Positions 16,299-25,817 of a stretch of 32,557 bases of DNA are shown piece by piece. The position numbers and the translations under genes are program-made. A model generated the notes under the pieces. The model worked only from the letters and a program-made list of their open reading frames with translations. It was not told the origin of the DNA and did not search any database. This DNA comes from Gammaproteobacteria bacterium (GTDB taxonomy: Bacteria > Pseudomonadota > Gammaproteobacteria > Steroidobacterales > PWYM01), in assembly GCA_007693855.1 (NCBI GenBank), contig RECU01000015.1, forward strand, positions 1 to 32,557, written 5' to 3'. Position 1 is the stretch's first letter; every line of letters begins with the position of its first letter.

Positions 16299-17948
16299 TC
16301 AGCCGCTCGGGCGGCTGAAGGCCATGAGCGCCACGCCGATGCCGCCCAGTGTCCACCCCAGCCACACCGGAGTGGTGGCCAGCCCGAGCCACAGGGTGCC
16401 GGCGATCAGCAAGCCGGCGCCGGTGATCGCCGCCTGGCGCTGGCGATGCGCCCGGTGGTTGTCTGCGCGCAGCCGCGCCACTTCGCGGTCTTCGATCTGC
16501 AGGCTCAGCTTGCCTTCCGAAGCACGCTGGATGAAGGTCTGCGCCAGCGACGGGAGAATCTGCAGGTTCTCGCTGATGTCCGGGTAGTGTCGCCAGAGTT
16601 TGCGTAGCAGCGTCTTGGGACTGGTGCGGTCGATCATCCAGGACTCGAGCACCGGCTGGGCGGTCTCCCACAGGTCCAGCTGCGGGTAAAGCTGGCGACC
16701 GAGGCCCTCGATGTTCAACAGGGTCTTCTGCAGCAGGACCAGTTGCGGCTGCACCTCCATGTGGAAGCGCCGAGCCGTCTCGAACAGCCGGATCAACACC
16801 TGCGCAAAGGAGATGTCCTGCAGGGGCTTGTCGAAGATGGGCTCGCAGACCGTGCGGATCGCCGACTCGAGCTCATCGACGCGGGTGTCGGGGGGTACCC
16901 AGCCTGAGTCGATGTGGGCGCGGGCAACACGGTGGTAGTCACGGTTGAAAAACGCCAGGAAGTTCTCGGCCAGGTAGTGCTGGTCGCGGTCGGTCAGCGT
17001 CCCCATGATGCCGAAGTCCACGGCCATGTATTTCGGGTACTCGGGATCACTGACGTCGACGAAAATGTTGCCCGGATGCATGTCGGCATGAAAGAAGTTA
17101 TGCCGGAACACCTGCGTGAAGAAAATTTCCACGCCGCTGGCCGCCAGCCGTCGGATGTTCGTGCCAGCAGCCTGCAGCGCCGCCATGTCGCTGATGTGTA
17201 TGCCATAGATACGCTCCATCACGAGCACGTCAGTGCGGCAGTACTCGAAGTGCACGCCAGGCACGTAAATCAGCTCCGAGCCCTCGAAGTTGCGCTTCAT
17301 CTGCGTGCAGTTGGCGGCCTCCCGCATGAGGTCGAGCTCGTCGATGATGGTTTTCTCGTATTCGCTGACGATCTCCACGGGGCGCAGCCGTTTGCCTTCC
17401 GGCCAGTAGCGCCAGGCGAGTTCGGCAATGGCGTACAGGACTTCGATATCCCGGTCGATCCGCTCTCGCATGCCTGGGCGCAGCACCTTGACGATGACCT
17501 CTTCGCCAGTGTGCAGTCGCGCTCCATGGACCTGGGCGATCGAGGCCGCGGCAATGGGCTCGCGGTCGAAGCGGGCGAATACCTGTTCCACGGGGGCACC
17601 GAGGGCTGCCTCGACCTGCGCGACCGCCTGTTCGACGGGGAAGGGCGGCACCCGGTCCTGCAGCTGGGCCAGCTCGTCGGCAATGTCGTCCGGCAGCAGG
17701 TCCCGGCGCGTGGAGACCGCCTGGCCGAACTTCACGAAGATCGGCCCGAGCTCGACCATTGCCATCCGCAAGCGGGCGCCGAGCGGCAGTTCGCGGTAGG
17801 GCCGGTGCCAGGAGAACGGATTGACCCGTTGCAGCGCCCTGAGCGGTCTGAACAGGTGGGTGGCGAGGATGATCTCGTCGAGCCCATAGCGCAGCAGGGT
17901 GCGCTGGATGACAAGCAGTCGCAGCAGCAGCCGCGGCCTGAGCTTCAC
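16299..17948 (-). CDS. ubiB: Ubiquinone biosynthesis ATPase/kinase-like protein UbiB
   Basis: A 549-residue atypical kinase (ABC1/ADCK/UbiB family) needed for ubiquinone synthesis in proteobacteria; it is thought to use ATP to help extract lipid intermediates from the membrane. The family marks are present: KFGQ (73-76, the KxGQ motif), an Ala-rich loop '[10 protein letters not shown]' (132-141) in place of the Gly-rich loop, Lys154 in 'VIVKVLRP', '[11 protein letters not shown]' and 'VDFGIMG'. Two C-terminal membrane helices (~505-545) anchor it. The start is GTG 17948, overlapping the ubiJ stop (GTGA), which implies coupled translation. Last gene of DUF971-ubiE-ubiJ-ubiB. Confidence 0.96.
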   Translation of the reverse strand: MKLRPRLLLRLLVIQRTLLRYGLDEIILATHLFRPLRALQRVNPFSWHRPYRELPLGARLRMAMVELGPIFVKFGQAVSTRRDLLPDDIADELAQLQDRVPPFPVEQAVAQVEAALGAPVEQVFARFDREPIAAASIAQVHGARLHTGEEVIVKVLRPGMRERIDRDIEVLYAIAELAWRYWPEGKRLRPVEIVSEYEKTIIDELDLMREAANCTQMKRNFEGSELIYVPGVHFEYCRTDVLVMERIYGIHISDMAALQAAGTNIRRLAASGVEIFFTQVFRHNFFHADMHPGNIFVDVSDPEYPKYMAVDFGIMGTLTDRDQHYLAENFLAFFNRDYHRVARAHIDSGWVPPDTRVDELESAIRTVCEPIFDKPLQDISFAQVLIRLFETARRFHMEVQPQLVLLQKTLLNIEGLGRQLYPQLDLWETAQPVLESWMIDRTSPKTLLRKLWRHYPDISENLQILPSLAQTFIQRASEGKLSLQIEDREVARLRADNHRAHRQRQAAITGAGLLIAGTLWLGLATTPVWLGWTLGGIGVALMAFSRPSG

Positions 17949-18565
17949 GTGGTCTGCCCCGAGGCACCCCGCAGCCGCTCGAGACGGCTGATGCGCGCTT
18001 CCAGCCGGGCGACATCGTCGCGCAGCCGGTCCACGTCATCCGCGAACCCCGTGACGTCAGCCCTGCCGGCCAGCGTGCCCGTATCCTCCTGCAGGTACGC
18101 GCCGACATCATGACTGGCTTGTGCGAGGCTCCGCCTGGCGAATGTGCTCATCGCCCGGACCGATTCGCCGATCTGGTGGGCAATGACATCTCCGGTCAGG
18201 CGCGAGAGTTCTTCCTCCCAGTCCGGGCGGGCGGCATTCAGCAGTACCTGGAATTGTTCGGCGATTTCGCCATCGCCCAGGAAACGCACCTGGCCTTCAC
18301 GCACTGCGGCCGCGCCCTCACCACTGGCCAGACGGCCCATCGCGACCACCGAGCCGACGACGCTGGCATCAGGCGTGCCCTCGAAGTGCCGGTCGATGGC
18401 GAGCTGGCCCGCCATGGCGGTGAGATAGAGCCCGAAAGGCGCGCCGGTGACGCGGATCTCGAGCACCCGGCCTTCCAGGTCGGCCAGGGCGCGGCTGGCG
18501 GTCTCCGAGGCGGCGATTCGGCGGTTGAGTTCGCGCTCCAGTGGCGTGAGCAGGAAGTCAGTCAT
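17945..18565 (-). CDS. ubiJ: Ubiquinone biosynthesis accessory factor UbiJ (SCP2 domain)
   Basis: A 206-residue protein with an SCP2/sterol-carrier-like domain (about residues 15-115: '[19 protein letters not shown]', '[10 protein letters not shown]', '[17 protein letters not shown]') and a charged heptad-like C-terminal helix (~170-200: '[21 protein letters not shown]'). UbiJ binds ubiquinone-precursor lipids and, with UbiK, scaffolds the soluble Ubi enzyme complex. The place between ubiE and ubiB is the standard one. I chose ATG 18565 because AAGGA lies just upstream and the product then starts at the family N-terminus '[14 protein letters not shown]'. Confidence 0.92.
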   Translation of the reverse strand: MTDFLLTPLERELNRRIAASETASRALADLEGRVLEIRVTGAPFGLYLTAMAGQLAIDRHFEGTPDASVVGSVVAMGRLASGEGAAAVREGQVRFLGDGEIAEQFQVLLNAARPDWEEELSRLTGDVIAHQIGESVRAMSTFARRSLAQASHDVGAYLQEDTGTLAGRADVTGFADDVDRLRDDVARLEARISRLERLRGASGQTT

Positions 18566-18590
18566 GGTGCATCCTTGCCGTGAATGACAG

Positions 18591-19376
18591 TCAGTACTTG
18601 ACGCCGACGTGGAGAGCGACGATGCCGCCAGCGAGGTTGTGATAGCGGACGGCGTCGAAACCGGCCTCGCGCAGCATCCCGGCCAACGCCTCCTGGTCGG
18701 GATGGACGCGGATGCTCTCGGCGAGATAGCGGTAGCTGTCAGCATCGCCGGCCACCAGCCGGCCCATCAGCGGCATCACCCGGAAGGAGTAGAAGTCGTA
18801 GGCCGGACGGATGGCCTCGAGCACCGGCTGAGAGAACTCCAGCACCAGCAGCCGCCCGCCGGGCTTCAGCACCCGGTACATCGAGCGCAGCGCCGCGGCC
18901 TTGTCAGTGACGTTGCGCAGGCCGAAGCCGATGGTCACGCAATGGAAGCTGGCCGTCGGAAAAGGCAGGGCCTCGGCGTCGGCCAGCACATACTCGACAT
19001 TGCCAGCGAAGCCGGCATCGGTGAGACGGCTGCGGCCCTGCTCCAGCATCGCGGGGTTGATGTCCGAGAGCACCACTCGACCCTGCTCACCGACCTGCCG
19101 CAACATGCCCATCGCCAGATCACCACTGCCGCCGGCCACATCCAGCGCCTGCTGCCCTGGGCGCAGCGTCGTCTGGGAGAGCGTGTAGCGTTTCCACAGG
19201 CGGTGCAGGCCGGCTGACATCAGATCGTTCATGAGGTCGTAGCGCGTCGCCACCGAGTCGAACACGTCCGCCACACGGCCCTTTTTCTCGCCCCGTGGCA
19301 CCCGCTGGAAGCCAAAGTCGGTGATCGGTTCGTCGTCGCCCGGGGCAACATCACCAGGGGACTGCTGAGTGCTCAT
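18591..19376 (-). CDS. ubiE: Ubiquinone/menaquinone C-methyltransferase UbiE
   Basis: A 261-residue SAM-dependent methyltransferase that methylates the benzoquinol ring in ubiquinone synthesis (and demethylmenaquinone where present). '[25 protein letters not shown]' (39-63) and motif I '[12 protein letters not shown]' (78-89) are nearly invariant in UbiE, as are 'FGLRNVTD' and '[14 protein letters not shown]'. The ATG at 19376 overlaps the stop of the upstream DUF971 gene (ATGA), which fixes the start better than an in-frame ATG 18 codons earlier. ubiJ follows after 25 bases. Confidence 0.96.
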   Translation of the reverse strand: MSTQQSPGDVAPGDDEPITDFGFQRVPRGEKKGRVADVFDSVATRYDLMNDLMSAGLHRLWKRYTLSQTTLRPGQQALDVAGGSGDLAMGMLRQVGEQGRVVLSDINPAMLEQGRSRLTDAGFAGNVEYVLADAEALPFPTASFHCVTIGFGLRNVTDKAAALRSMYRVLKPGGRLLVLEFSQPVLEAIRPAYDFYSFRVMPLMGRLVAGDADSYRYLAESIRVHPDQEALAGMLREAGFDAVRYHNLAGGIVALHVGVKY

Positions 19377-19738
19377 GTCTCGTGCCTCTCGATCCCGGCG
19401 GCTGCCAGCCGCGCGAGATACGTCTGCCATTTCCGCGGATACTCGCGGCCCAGTTCGTGCAGTATACGCCAGCTGTACAGGCCGCTTGAGTGGCCATCAT
19501 CGAAGATCAGCCGCACGGCATAGTGTCCAATGGGCTCGATGCCGGTGATGTCCACCTGCTCCTTGCCAGTGACCAGGACGCCCTGGCCGGGCCCATGGCC
19601 CTGCACCTCCGCCGACGGCGAGTGCACGCGCAGGTATTCGAAGGGCAGCTCGAAGCTCGCGCCGTCATCGAAGCTCACGGCCAGCAGCCGCGAGCGCCGG
19701 CGCAGACGGATGTCCACGGGCATCGGATGATCAGGCAT
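19373..19738 (-). CDS. DUF971 (gamma-butyrobetaine hydroxylase-like N-domain) protein
   Basis: A 121-residue soluble protein of the DUF971 family, the stand-alone form of the N-terminal domain of gamma-butyrobetaine hydroxylase: '[27 protein letters not shown]' and '[25 protein letters not shown]'. Related domains are found with Fe-S proteins (ApbC/Mrp-like), but no activity is proven for the single-domain form. ATG 19738 has GGAG eight bases upstream and gives a family-sized product. It lies 19 bases after hslU and overlaps ubiE by four bases, the usual arrangement hslVU-DUF971-ubiE in related gammaproteobacteria. Confidence 0.9.
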   Translation of the reverse strand: MPDHPMPVDIRLRRRSRLLAVSFDDGASFELPFEYLRVHSPSAEVQGHGPGQGVLVTGKEQVDITGIEPIGHYAVRLIFDDGHSSGLYSWRILHELGREYPRKWQTYLARLAAAGIERHET

Positions 19739-19757
19739 GCTTGGCTCCGGCGGGCGG

Positions 19758-21074
19758 TTACAGGATGTAGCGGGACAGGTCCTCGTCCTTGACCAGCTCA
19801 GCGAGCTGGCCGTCGACATAGTCGCCGTCGATGACTATGGTTTCGCCGCTGCGGTCGGCGGCGCTGTAGGAAATCGTCTCCAGCAGCCGCTCGAGTACCG
19901 TGTGCAGCCGTCTCGCACCGATATTTTCGGTGCGGGAGTTCACCTGGAAAGCCACCTCGGCAATCCGCTGCACGCCGGATTCAGCGAAATCCACCTGCAT
20001 ACCCTCGGTGGCCAGCAGCGCCGTGTACTGCTGGGTGAGCGAGGCGTCGGTCTCGGTGAGAATCCGCACGAAATCCTCCACCGACAGCGCCGCGAGCTCC
20101 ACCCGGATGGGCAGTCGGCCCTGCAGTTCCGGGATGAGGTCGGAGGGCCGCGCGACGTGAAAGGCCCCGGAGGCGATGAACAGGATGTGATCGGTCCTGA
20201 TCATGCCGTGCTTGGTGCTGACGGTGCAGCCCTCGACCAGCGGCAGCAGGTCGCGCTGGACACCCTCGCGTGAGACGTCTGCGCCGGCGGTTTCCTGGCG
20301 CCGGCAGACCTTGTCGATCTCGTCGAGGAAGACGATCCCGTTCTCCTCGACCGCGCGCACCGCACGCAACTTGATCTCTTCCTCGTTGATCATCTTGGCC
20401 GCCTCCTCGTCGGTGAGGAGCTTCATGGCTTCCCTGATTTTCAGCTTGCGCGTGCGTGTGCGCCCGCCCGAGAGGTTCTGGAACATCGACTGCAGCTGGT
20501 TGGCCATGTCCTCCATCCCAGGGGGCGACATGATTTCCACGCCGACGGGGACGGCGCGGACCTCGGTCTCGATCTCGCGGTCATCGAGGCTGCCTTCCCG
20601 GAGTTTCTTGCGGAATTTCTGGCGCGTGTCCTGCTCGCTGCCGGACTGGATACCCTCGCGGCTGCCGGGCAGCAGGGCGTCGAGGACCCGTTCCTCGGCG
20701 GCATCGGCGGCGCGATGGCTGACCTTGGCCATTTCCTCCTCGCGCACCAGCTTGATTGCGACATCGGCGAGATCGCGGATGATGCTGTCGACTTCGCGAC
20801 CGACATAACCCACTTCGGTGAACTTGGTCGCCTCGACCTTGATGAACGGCGCGCGTGCAAGTTTCGCCAGCCGCCGAGCGATTTCCGTCTTGCCCACCCC
20901 GGTCGGGCCGATCATCAGAATGTTCTTGGGCGTGATTTCGGCACGCAGCGACGCCTCGACCTGCATCCGCCGCCAACGGTTGCGCAGGGCGATGGCCACC
21001 GCCCGCTTGGCGCCGTCCTGGCCAATGATGTGTTTGTCCAGTTCCTGGACAATTTCGCGTGGTGTCATGGACAT
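19758..21074 (-). CDS. hslU: ATPase subunit HslU of the HslVU protease
   Basis: A 438-residue AAA+ unfoldase (ClpY) that feeds substrates to the HslV peptidase. Walker A GPTGVGKT (56-63), Walker B 'GIVFLDEID', the '[15 protein letters not shown]' segment and pore-loop region, the inserted I-domain (~110-240, rich in charged residues), and the conserved C-terminus ending 'DLSRYIL', which docks into HslV, are all present. E. coli HslU is 443 residues. I chose ATG 21074 (MSMTPREI); a second ATG two codons later is also possible. It follows hslV by 67 bases. Confidence 0.97.
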   Translation of the reverse strand: MSMTPREIVQELDKHIIGQDGAKRAVAIALRNRWRRMQVEASLRAEITPKNILMIGPTGVGKTEIARRLAKLARAPFIKVEATKFTEVGYVGREVDSIIRDLADVAIKLVREEEMAKVSHRAADAAEERVLDALLPGSREGIQSGSEQDTRQKFRKKLREGSLDDREIETEVRAVPVGVEIMSPPGMEDMANQLQSMFQNLSGGRTRTRKLKIREAMKLLTDEEAAKMINEEEIKLRAVRAVEENGIVFLDEIDKVCRRQETAGADVSREGVQRDLLPLVEGCTVSTKHGMIRTDHILFIASGAFHVARPSDLIPELQGRLPIRVELAALSVEDFVRILTETDASLTQQYTALLATEGMQVDFAESGVQRIAEVAFQVNSRTENIGARRLHTVLERLLETISYSAADRSGETIVIDGDYVDGQLAELVKDEDLSRYIL

Positions 21075-21141
21075 GACAGGGGAACTCCATGGGGCCGCGG
21101 CATCCCGGCGCATCTCGCAGAGGCGGGCAGCCAGTGATCGG

Positions 21142-21681
21142 TCAGTCGTCGTTCAGGGTTTCGACGGCCAGATTACGGTTGGTATAGATGCAGATCTCAC
21201 CGGCGATGTTCAGCGCCTTCTCGACCACGCTGCGCGCGTCGAGTTCGGTGTTTTCGAGCAACGCGCGGGCAGCGGCCTGGGCAAAGGGGCCGCCCGAGCC
21301 AATGGCCATCAGGTCATCTTCCGGCTCGATGACATCGCCGTTGCCGGAAATGATGAAAGACTTCTCCCTGTCGGCCACGCACAGCAGCGCCTCGAGACGG
21401 CGGAGCCGCCGGTCGGTCCGCCATTCCTTGGCCAGTTCGATGGCTGCACGAGTGAGATTGCCGAACTGCTGCAGCTTGCCCTCGAAGAGTTCGAACAGCG
21501 TGAAGGCATCCGCGGTGCCGCCGGCGAAGCCTGCGAGCACGCGTCCGTCGTGGAGCCGGCGGACCTTGCGCGCATTGCCCTTGACCACGGTGTTGCCCAG
21601 CGTCACCTGCCCGTCGCCGCCAATGGCGACTTCGCGACCGCGTCTCACCGAGACGATGGTGGTGCCGCGGAACTGTTCCAT
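21142..21681 (-). CDS. hslV: Peptidase subunit HslV of the HslVU protease
   Basis: A 179-residue proteasome-like threonine peptidase. The catalytic threonine is in 'TTIVSVRRG'; here it is residue 7, preceded by a short propeptide MEQFRG, which must be removed to free it (E. coli HslV has only Met before Thr1). 'GDGQVTLGN', '[25 protein letters not shown]' and '[14 protein letters not shown]' match the family. ATG 21681 has AAGGAG upstream. It follows xerC by four bases, so the genes dapF-DUF484-xerC-hslV-hslU likely share a transcript. The six-residue propeptide is common outside the enterics. Confidence 0.97.
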   Translation of the reverse strand: MEQFRGTTIVSVRRGREVAIGGDGQVTLGNTVVKGNARKVRRLHDGRVLAGFAGGTADAFTLFELFEGKLQQFGNLTRAAIELAKEWRTDRRLRRLEALLCVADREKSFIISGNGDVIEPEDDLMAIGSGGPFAQAAARALLENTELDARSVVEKALNIAGEICIYTNRNLAVETLNDD

Positions 21682-21685
21682 TCGA

Positions 21686-22603
21686 CTACTCCTTGTCGGG
21701 GCCCGAACGTCGTCGTGCCCGGGGATGTGCCCGATCGTATATCTGGGCGAGATGCTGGAAATCAAGGTGGGTGTAGATCTGTGTCGTGGCAATATCTGCG
21801 TGACCCAGCAGCTCCTGCACGCCACGCAGGTCGCCGCTGGATTCCAGCAGGTGACTGGCGAAACAGTGGCGCAGCAGATGGGGGTGGACCGGAACCTGGC
21901 TGCCGGCACGTCGCGACCACCGGGCGATCCGCAGCTGCACCGCACGCGGCGTCAGCCGCCGCCCGCCCCGGCCGACGAAGACCGCTGTCTCGTCGGCGGC
22001 CGCCAGCCGGCCGCGGCGCGACAGCCAGGTCCGGAGTGCCTCGACCGCCTGGCGCCCGACCGGCAGTACCCGGGTTCTTGCGCCCTTGCCGGTGACCCTG
22101 ACGGTGGCGTCGGCAAGGTCGAGCTCGGTCAGGTCGATGGCCGTCAGCTCGGCCAGGCGCAGTCCCGAGGAATACAACAGCTCCAGCATGGCCCGGTCGC
22201 GGATGGCAAGGTCATCCTCACCGCCGATGGCGAGCAGGTGCGCGACCTGGTCGACATCCATGGTCCGTGGCAGCCGCTTGGGCGCCTTGGGCGGCTGCAC
22301 GTCGGCAGCGGGATCCGCCTCCAGCACGGCTTCGCGCATCAGATAGGCGAAGAAACTGCGGGCGGCCGACAGCCGGCGGGCGATGCTGCGCGGATGCAGA
22401 CCTTCGCGGTGACCCTGGGCGGCATAGGCGCGAAGCTGCCAGTTCGACAACGCGGCCCAGGTGGGAATCTCCTGGGTGTCCATGAAGTCCACCAGTTTGG
22501 CGAGATCGCGGGCGTAGGCGTCGATGGTATGCCCGGACAGCCGGCGCTCGCTGGCCAGGTGTCTCAGGAACCGGTCGATCCACTCCCGCTGGTCTGTCAG
22601 CAC
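21686..22603 (-). CDS. xerC: Tyrosine recombinase XerC
   Basis: A 305-residue recombinase that, with XerD, resolves chromosome dimers at dif during division. The catalytic set is complete: Arg149 ('SGLRLAEL'), Lys173 ('TGKGARTR'), His242 and Arg245 ('HPHLLRH'), His268 ('LLGHAD') and nucleophile Tyr277 ('TTQIYTHLD'). The N-terminal SAM-like domain aligns with E. coli XerC from its first residues. I chose GTG 22603 because it places Met-Leu-Thr-Asp at the E. coli N-terminus; sequence further upstream has no start codon with a ribosome site and runs into the DUF484 gene. Context (dapF-DUF484-xerC) is the classic one, so this is XerC and not a phage integrase. Confidence 0.94.
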   Translation of the reverse strand: MLTDQREWIDRFLRHLASERRLSGHTIDAYARDLAKLVDFMDTQEIPTWAALSNWQLRAYAAQGHREGLHPRSIARRLSAARSFFAYLMREAVLEADPAADVQPPKAPKRLPRTMDVDQVAHLLAIGGEDDLAIRDRAMLELLYSSGLRLAELTAIDLTELDLADATVRVTGKGARTRVLPVGRQAVEALRTWLSRRGRLAAADETAVFVGRGGRRLTPRAVQLRIARWSRRAGSQVPVHPHLLRHCFASHLLESSGDLRGVQELLGHADIATTQIYTHLDFQHLAQIYDRAHPRARRRSGPDKE

Positions 22604-22637
22604 CTCGTCTTCCCGCCCGTGTACCCCGGCGCCCGCC

Positions 22638-23345
22638 TCAACCGCGCCGCACGGCTGCGCTGACGGTTTCGCCAATGCGGCGCAGTACGTCGGTGCCCTT
22701 GCCCGGATTGAAGTGCTCGCGTTCACTGCTGCCCAGTGCGAGCAGCCCGGCGGGCTCGCGGCCGCCAAGCGGGATCATCGCCGCGGAACCAACCTCGTTG
22801 GTGTCCGTGCCGAACAGGAAATCACGTTGGCTGTCGCGGATCTGTCCGCAGCGCGGGTTGCCACCCTCCAGCAGGGTAGCGAAGGGTCGCAGCTCAGGAT
22901 CGTCCGGCGCCAGGACCCGCAGGAAACGGCCCAGCGCCAGTTCGCTTTCGGTTTCGGGCGTGCCGAACAGCACCATCACGGCCTGGTCTACACGGAAGCT
23001 CTCACGCAGCTGCGATTCCAGCACCTGCAGCCGCTCCCGCAGGCTGTTCCCGGCCAGCATCGCGACCGCAAGACCGTGGACCCGCTGTACCAGGGTTTCA
23101 TTTTCACGGGCGATCGTCACCAGTTCGCGCAGCTGCTTCTCGAGGCGGCCGTTTCGCGCGCGCAGTTGATCGAGCTGACGCTCGATCAGCGACACGGCCG
23201 CGCCACCGGTCGGGTGCGGGACCCGGAGACTGTCCAGCAGCTCGGGGTGCTGAGAGAAAAACTCCGGGTGTCGCGAGAGGTAGGCGCTGACCGCCTCGCC
23301 AGTCGGTTCGTCGACCAGGGCGCTCGCCTGTTGCCGTGTACTCAT
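22638..23345 (-). CDS. DUF484 (YigA-like, GAF-fold) protein
   Basis: A 235-residue soluble protein of the DUF484 family. The N-terminus 'AVSAYLSRHPEFFSQHPELLDSLRVPHPTGGAAVSLIERQLDQLRARN' is the family signature, followed by a coiled-coil-like stretch (~55-85) and a GAF-like domain (~95-230, ending with 'GREPAGLLALGSSEREHFNPGKGTDVLRRIGE'). Function is unproven. ATG 23345 overlaps the dapF stop (ATGA), so the pair is translationally coupled; the same gene order (dapF-DUF484-xerC) is conserved in enteric bacteria as dapF-yigA-xerC. Confidence 0.93.
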   Translation of the reverse strand: MSTRQQASALVDEPTGEAVSAYLSRHPEFFSQHPELLDSLRVPHPTGGAAVSLIERQLDQLRARNGRLEKQLRELVTIARENETLVQRVHGLAVAMLAGNSLRERLQVLESQLRESFRVDQAVMVLFGTPETESELALGRFLRVLAPDDPELRPFATLLEGGNPRCGQIRDSQRDFLFGTDTNEVGSAAMIPLGGREPAGLLALGSSEREHFNPGKGTDVLRRIGETVSAAVRRG

Positions 23346-24163
23346 AAATTCAACCGTCCCTCGTAAACCCTGACCGCCTCGCCGCTCATCCAGAGGGTCT
23401 CGCCTTCACCCTGCCAGCGGATCTCAAGCTCACCCCCGGGGAGTTCCACGGTGACTGCTGCGCCGAGTTGGCCGCGTTGCCGGCCTACGGCCACGGCCGC
23501 GCAGGCCCCGGTGCCGCAGGCGCGGGTCTCACCCACCCCACGCTCGTGGACCCGCAGGCGCAGCCGGGTGCTGTCGATGACCTGCATGAACCCGACGTTT
23601 ACGCGGTCCGGGAAGTCGGGGTGTCGTTCCAGCGCCGGGCCCAGTATACCGACTGCTGCCGCGGAGACGTCAGCCACCGGGATCACTGCGTGAGGGTTGC
23701 CCATCGACACGGCGCCGAACTCCACTGCCTGGCCGGCAACGTCGCGTCGGTAACTCGCCTGCCGTTGGCCGGCGAGAAAGGGCAACGCTGCCGGCGAGAA
23801 GTCGGGTACGCCCATCTCGATGTCGACCCTGCCAGGTGCACTCACGTGCGCGCAGACCGTGCCGCTGGGACTGGCCAGCCGCAGGCTGCTGAGCCCGTCA
23901 CGCTCGGCCACCCAGCGCGCCACGCAGCGCGCGCCGTTGCCACACTGGCCGGCCTCGCTGCCGTCAGCATTGAAGATACGGTAGGCCGCATCATGGTCGG
24001 CATCCGGCGCTGGCAGGACGACCATGAGCTGGTCGAAACCTACGCCGGTGCGGCGGTCGGCGAGCATGCGAACCCGCGCAGGCGTTGGCAGCTGCTCGGG
24101 CGTCCCGGTCATCACCAGGAAGTCGTTACCGAGCCCGTGCATCTTGGTGAAACTGCCGTCCAT
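23342..24163 (-). CDS. dapF: Diaminopimelate epimerase
   Basis: A 273-residue, cofactor-free epimerase that interconverts LL- and meso-diaminopimelate, providing the precursor of lysine and of peptidoglycan cross-links. Two catalytic cysteines are visible: Cys74 in 'GQCGNGARC' and the second in 'TRACGTGAC' near residue 217. The N-terminal 'FTKMHGLGNDF' and 'GNPHAVI' are typical. ATG 24163 has AGAGGA about seven bases upstream. It is the first gene of the dapF-DUF484-xerC-hslVU cluster and is divergent from the ParA gene, with an inverted repeat between them. Confidence 0.97.
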   Translation of the reverse strand: MDGSFTKMHGLGNDFLVMTGTPEQLPTPARVRMLADRRTGVGFDQLMVVLPAPDADHDAAYRIFNADGSEAGQCGNGARCVARWVAERDGLSSLRLASPSGTVCAHVSAPGRVDIEMGVPDFSPAALPFLAGQRQASYRRDVAGQAVEFGAVSMGNPHAVIPVADVSAAAVGILGPALERHPDFPDRVNVGFMQVIDSTRLRLRVHERGVGETRACGTGACAAVAVGRQRGQLGAAVTVELPGGELEIRWQGEGETLWMSGEAVRVYEGRLNL

Positions 24164-24203
24164 GCCGTTCCTCTGATTGGCGTCGTCACTCTAGCCTCCC
24201 CTG

Positions 24204-24224
24204 CCATGGATTGCGACTCCATGG
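24204..24224. promoter_or_regulatory. Perfect inverted repeat between dapF and the ParA gene
   Basis: CCATGGA (24204-24210) and TCCATGG (24218-24224) are exact inverted copies separated by seven bases. The dyad is centred 51 bases from dapF and 76 from the ParA start. It is a possible operator for one or both divergent genes. A weak minus-strand pair, TCGCAA and TAGAGT 17 bases apart, would place it over a dapF promoter. Confidence 0.4.
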
Positions 24225-24289
24225 ACTTTTGGCGTGTTGGCCGCTACGGTTACCCGGCGGTTGCGGGCGGGTAAGCGGAGCATTGTCGC

Positions 24290-24928
24290 ATGCGTCACAT
24301 CATGGTCATGAACAGCAAGGGTGGCTGTGGCAAGAGCACACTGGCCACCAGTCTGGCGGGGCTGTATGCCTCTGAGGGGTTCGAGACCGCATTGGTCGAT
24401 TTCGATCCACAGCGCTCCAGCCTGGACTGGCTGGCGGTGCGTCCGACGGACTATCCAAAAATCACCGGTGTGGCGGGTTTCGAGGACGGCCTGCGCAGCG
24501 TGCCGCGCAATGCCGATTTCGTCATCATCGACGCGCCGGCGCGGACCCATGCCAAGGAGCTCAACGAGCTGGTGCGGCGGGCCGAGACCATCATCGTGCC
24601 GGTGTTGCCTTCGCCGATAGATATGAAGGCCAGTGAGCATTTCATCAGCGAGCTGCTCAACGTGGGCAAGGTTGCCCGCAAGCAGGCAAAGATCGGCGTG
24701 GTGGCCAATCGGGTCCGTGAACATACGCTGATCTTCGAAGAGCTCGATGAATCGCTGCAGAAACTTCAGGTGCCCTATATCGGCCACCTGCGCGAGGCCC
24801 AGAACTACATTCGGGCGTACCAGCGCGGTCTGAGTATTTTCGAACTGCCCCAGTACCTGGCCTGGCCCGACTGGGAGCAGTGGGAGCCGGTTCTGGAGTG
24901 GCTCGACAGCCGCCGCAGCCAGCCCTGA
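24290..24928 (+). CDS. Orphan ParA-family ATPase
   Basis: A 212-residue deviant Walker ATPase. 'MNSKGGCGKSTLATSLA' (7-23) carries the deviant Walker A lysine (KGGxGKST), 'VDFDPQRSSLDWL' (36-48) is the A' motif, and 'VIIDAPART' (78-86) is Walker B. It lacks the N-terminal DNA-binding region of plasmid ParA and has no adjacent ParB or parS that I can see, so it is an orphan of the small ParA/MipZ/Soj-like group, which positions cargo (for instance chemosensory arrays, cellulose synthase, carboxysomes). The cargo is unknown. ATG 24290 has GGAG nine bases upstream. It is convergent with the SDR gene (7 bases apart) and divergent from dapF. Confidence 0.9.
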   Translation: MRHIMVMNSKGGCGKSTLATSLAGLYASEGFETALVDFDPQRSSLDWLAVRPTDYPKITGVAGFEDGLRSVPRNADFVIIDAPARTHAKELNELVRRAETIIVPVLPSPIDMKASEHFISELLNVGKVARKQAKIGVVANRVREHTLIFEELDESLQKLQVPYIGHLREAQNYIRAYQRGLSIFELPQYLAWPDWEQWEPVLEWLDSRRSQP

Positions 24929-24935
24929 GGCCCTG

Positions 24936-25817
24936 TCAGCCGCCGCGCTCGGCCTGCGGCTGGGTTGAGTCGGCAGCGCGGTCGGTCAGGGATGCGCGGA
25001 TACCGGCGACCGGATTGGCGTACCGTGGCGTCAGCCCCAGCACCTGGCGGGTGCGGGTATCGTCCAGCTCGCGCGTTTCCATCATGAACCCCAGCATCGC
25101 CGGCGACAGGCGGCGACGGGCGCTGTCCAGGTCGACGCACTCTGGGGGTGGCAGACCGGCCAGCTCCGCGACGGTGAGGAACCACTGCCCCAACGACCAC
25201 CGTGAGTCATCGCGAACCAGGTAAGTGCCGCCCGGCGATTCCGGATCCAGCGCCCGCTCGATGGCGGTGACCAGATCGTCCACGTGCACCCGATAGCTCG
25301 GCGGGGAGAGCGCGGGATCGAGCACAGGATCGCCGCGTCTCAGCCGCTCCAGCGGCAGGCGTCCAGGGCCGTAGATCGCGGGCAGCCGCAGCACCAGCAG
25401 GGGCACCTCACGTGCTGCACACCATTCGCCGAGGCGGCGCTCGGCGTCCGCGCGGCGGCGGGCCCGGGCCTGCGCCGGCCGTATCTCGGCGTTTTCGTCG
25501 AGCCGCTCGCCAGGACGATCGCCGTAGACCGCCGTGGTGCTCAGATAAACGATGCGTTCGGGCCGGCCCTCGAGCAGGCCCAGCCAGCGCGCCACACGCT
25601 CATCGTACTCACCCGCGGGGGGCGGCGGGATGGCGTAGACGATCGCATGGTCCTCCACCGCCAGCGCGCCCGCGCAGGGGCCGTCGAGATCAAGTGGCAT
25701 GCTGCCGCAACGCCCACTGGCGGAGTGCGCGCGCCACGCAACGCCTGAGGCATCGAGGCGTTGCGCGAGTCGGGTGGTGGTGTAGCCGAGGCCGGCCAGG
25801 AGGATCTGGCGGGTCAC
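24936..25817 (-). CDS. NAD(P)-binding protein, extended SDR (YeeZ-like)
   Basis: A 293-residue Rossmann-fold protein of the extended SDR/NDP-sugar-epimerase type. The N-terminus 'ILLAGLGYTTTRLAQRL' is a dinucleotide-binding loop; 'RIVYLSTTAVYGD' (~105) and 'LRLPAIYGPGR' are family marks. The usual YxxxK catalytic pair is not visible after the STTAVYG strand: the region reads 'ARARRRADAERRL'. YeeZ-type proteins are similarly atypical, so it may bind nucleotide without acting as a standard reductase. The GTG 25817 overlaps the hemY stop (GTGA), making it the last gene of hemCDXY-SDR, but no role in heme synthesis is known. Confidence 0.85.
   Translation of the reverse strand: MTRQILLAGLGYTTTRLAQRLDASGVAWRAHSASGRCGSMPLDLDGPCAGALAVEDHAIVYAIPPPPAGEYDERVARWLGLLEGRPERIVYLSTTAVYGDRPGERLDENAEIRPAQARARRRADAERRLGEWCAAREVPLLVLRLPAIYGPGRLPLERLRRGDPVLDPALSPPSYRVHVDDLVTAIERALDPESPGGTYLVRDDSRWSLGQWFLTVAELAGLPPPECVDLDSARRRLSPAMLGFMMETRELDDTRTRQVLGLTPRYANPVAGIRASLTDRAADSTQPQAERGG

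Noticed and set aside
21686-22603. Tyrosine recombinase as a sign of a mobile element
   Set aside because: Sequence and the dapF-DUF484-xerC order identify it as chromosomal XerC; no attachment sites or phage genes lie nearby.
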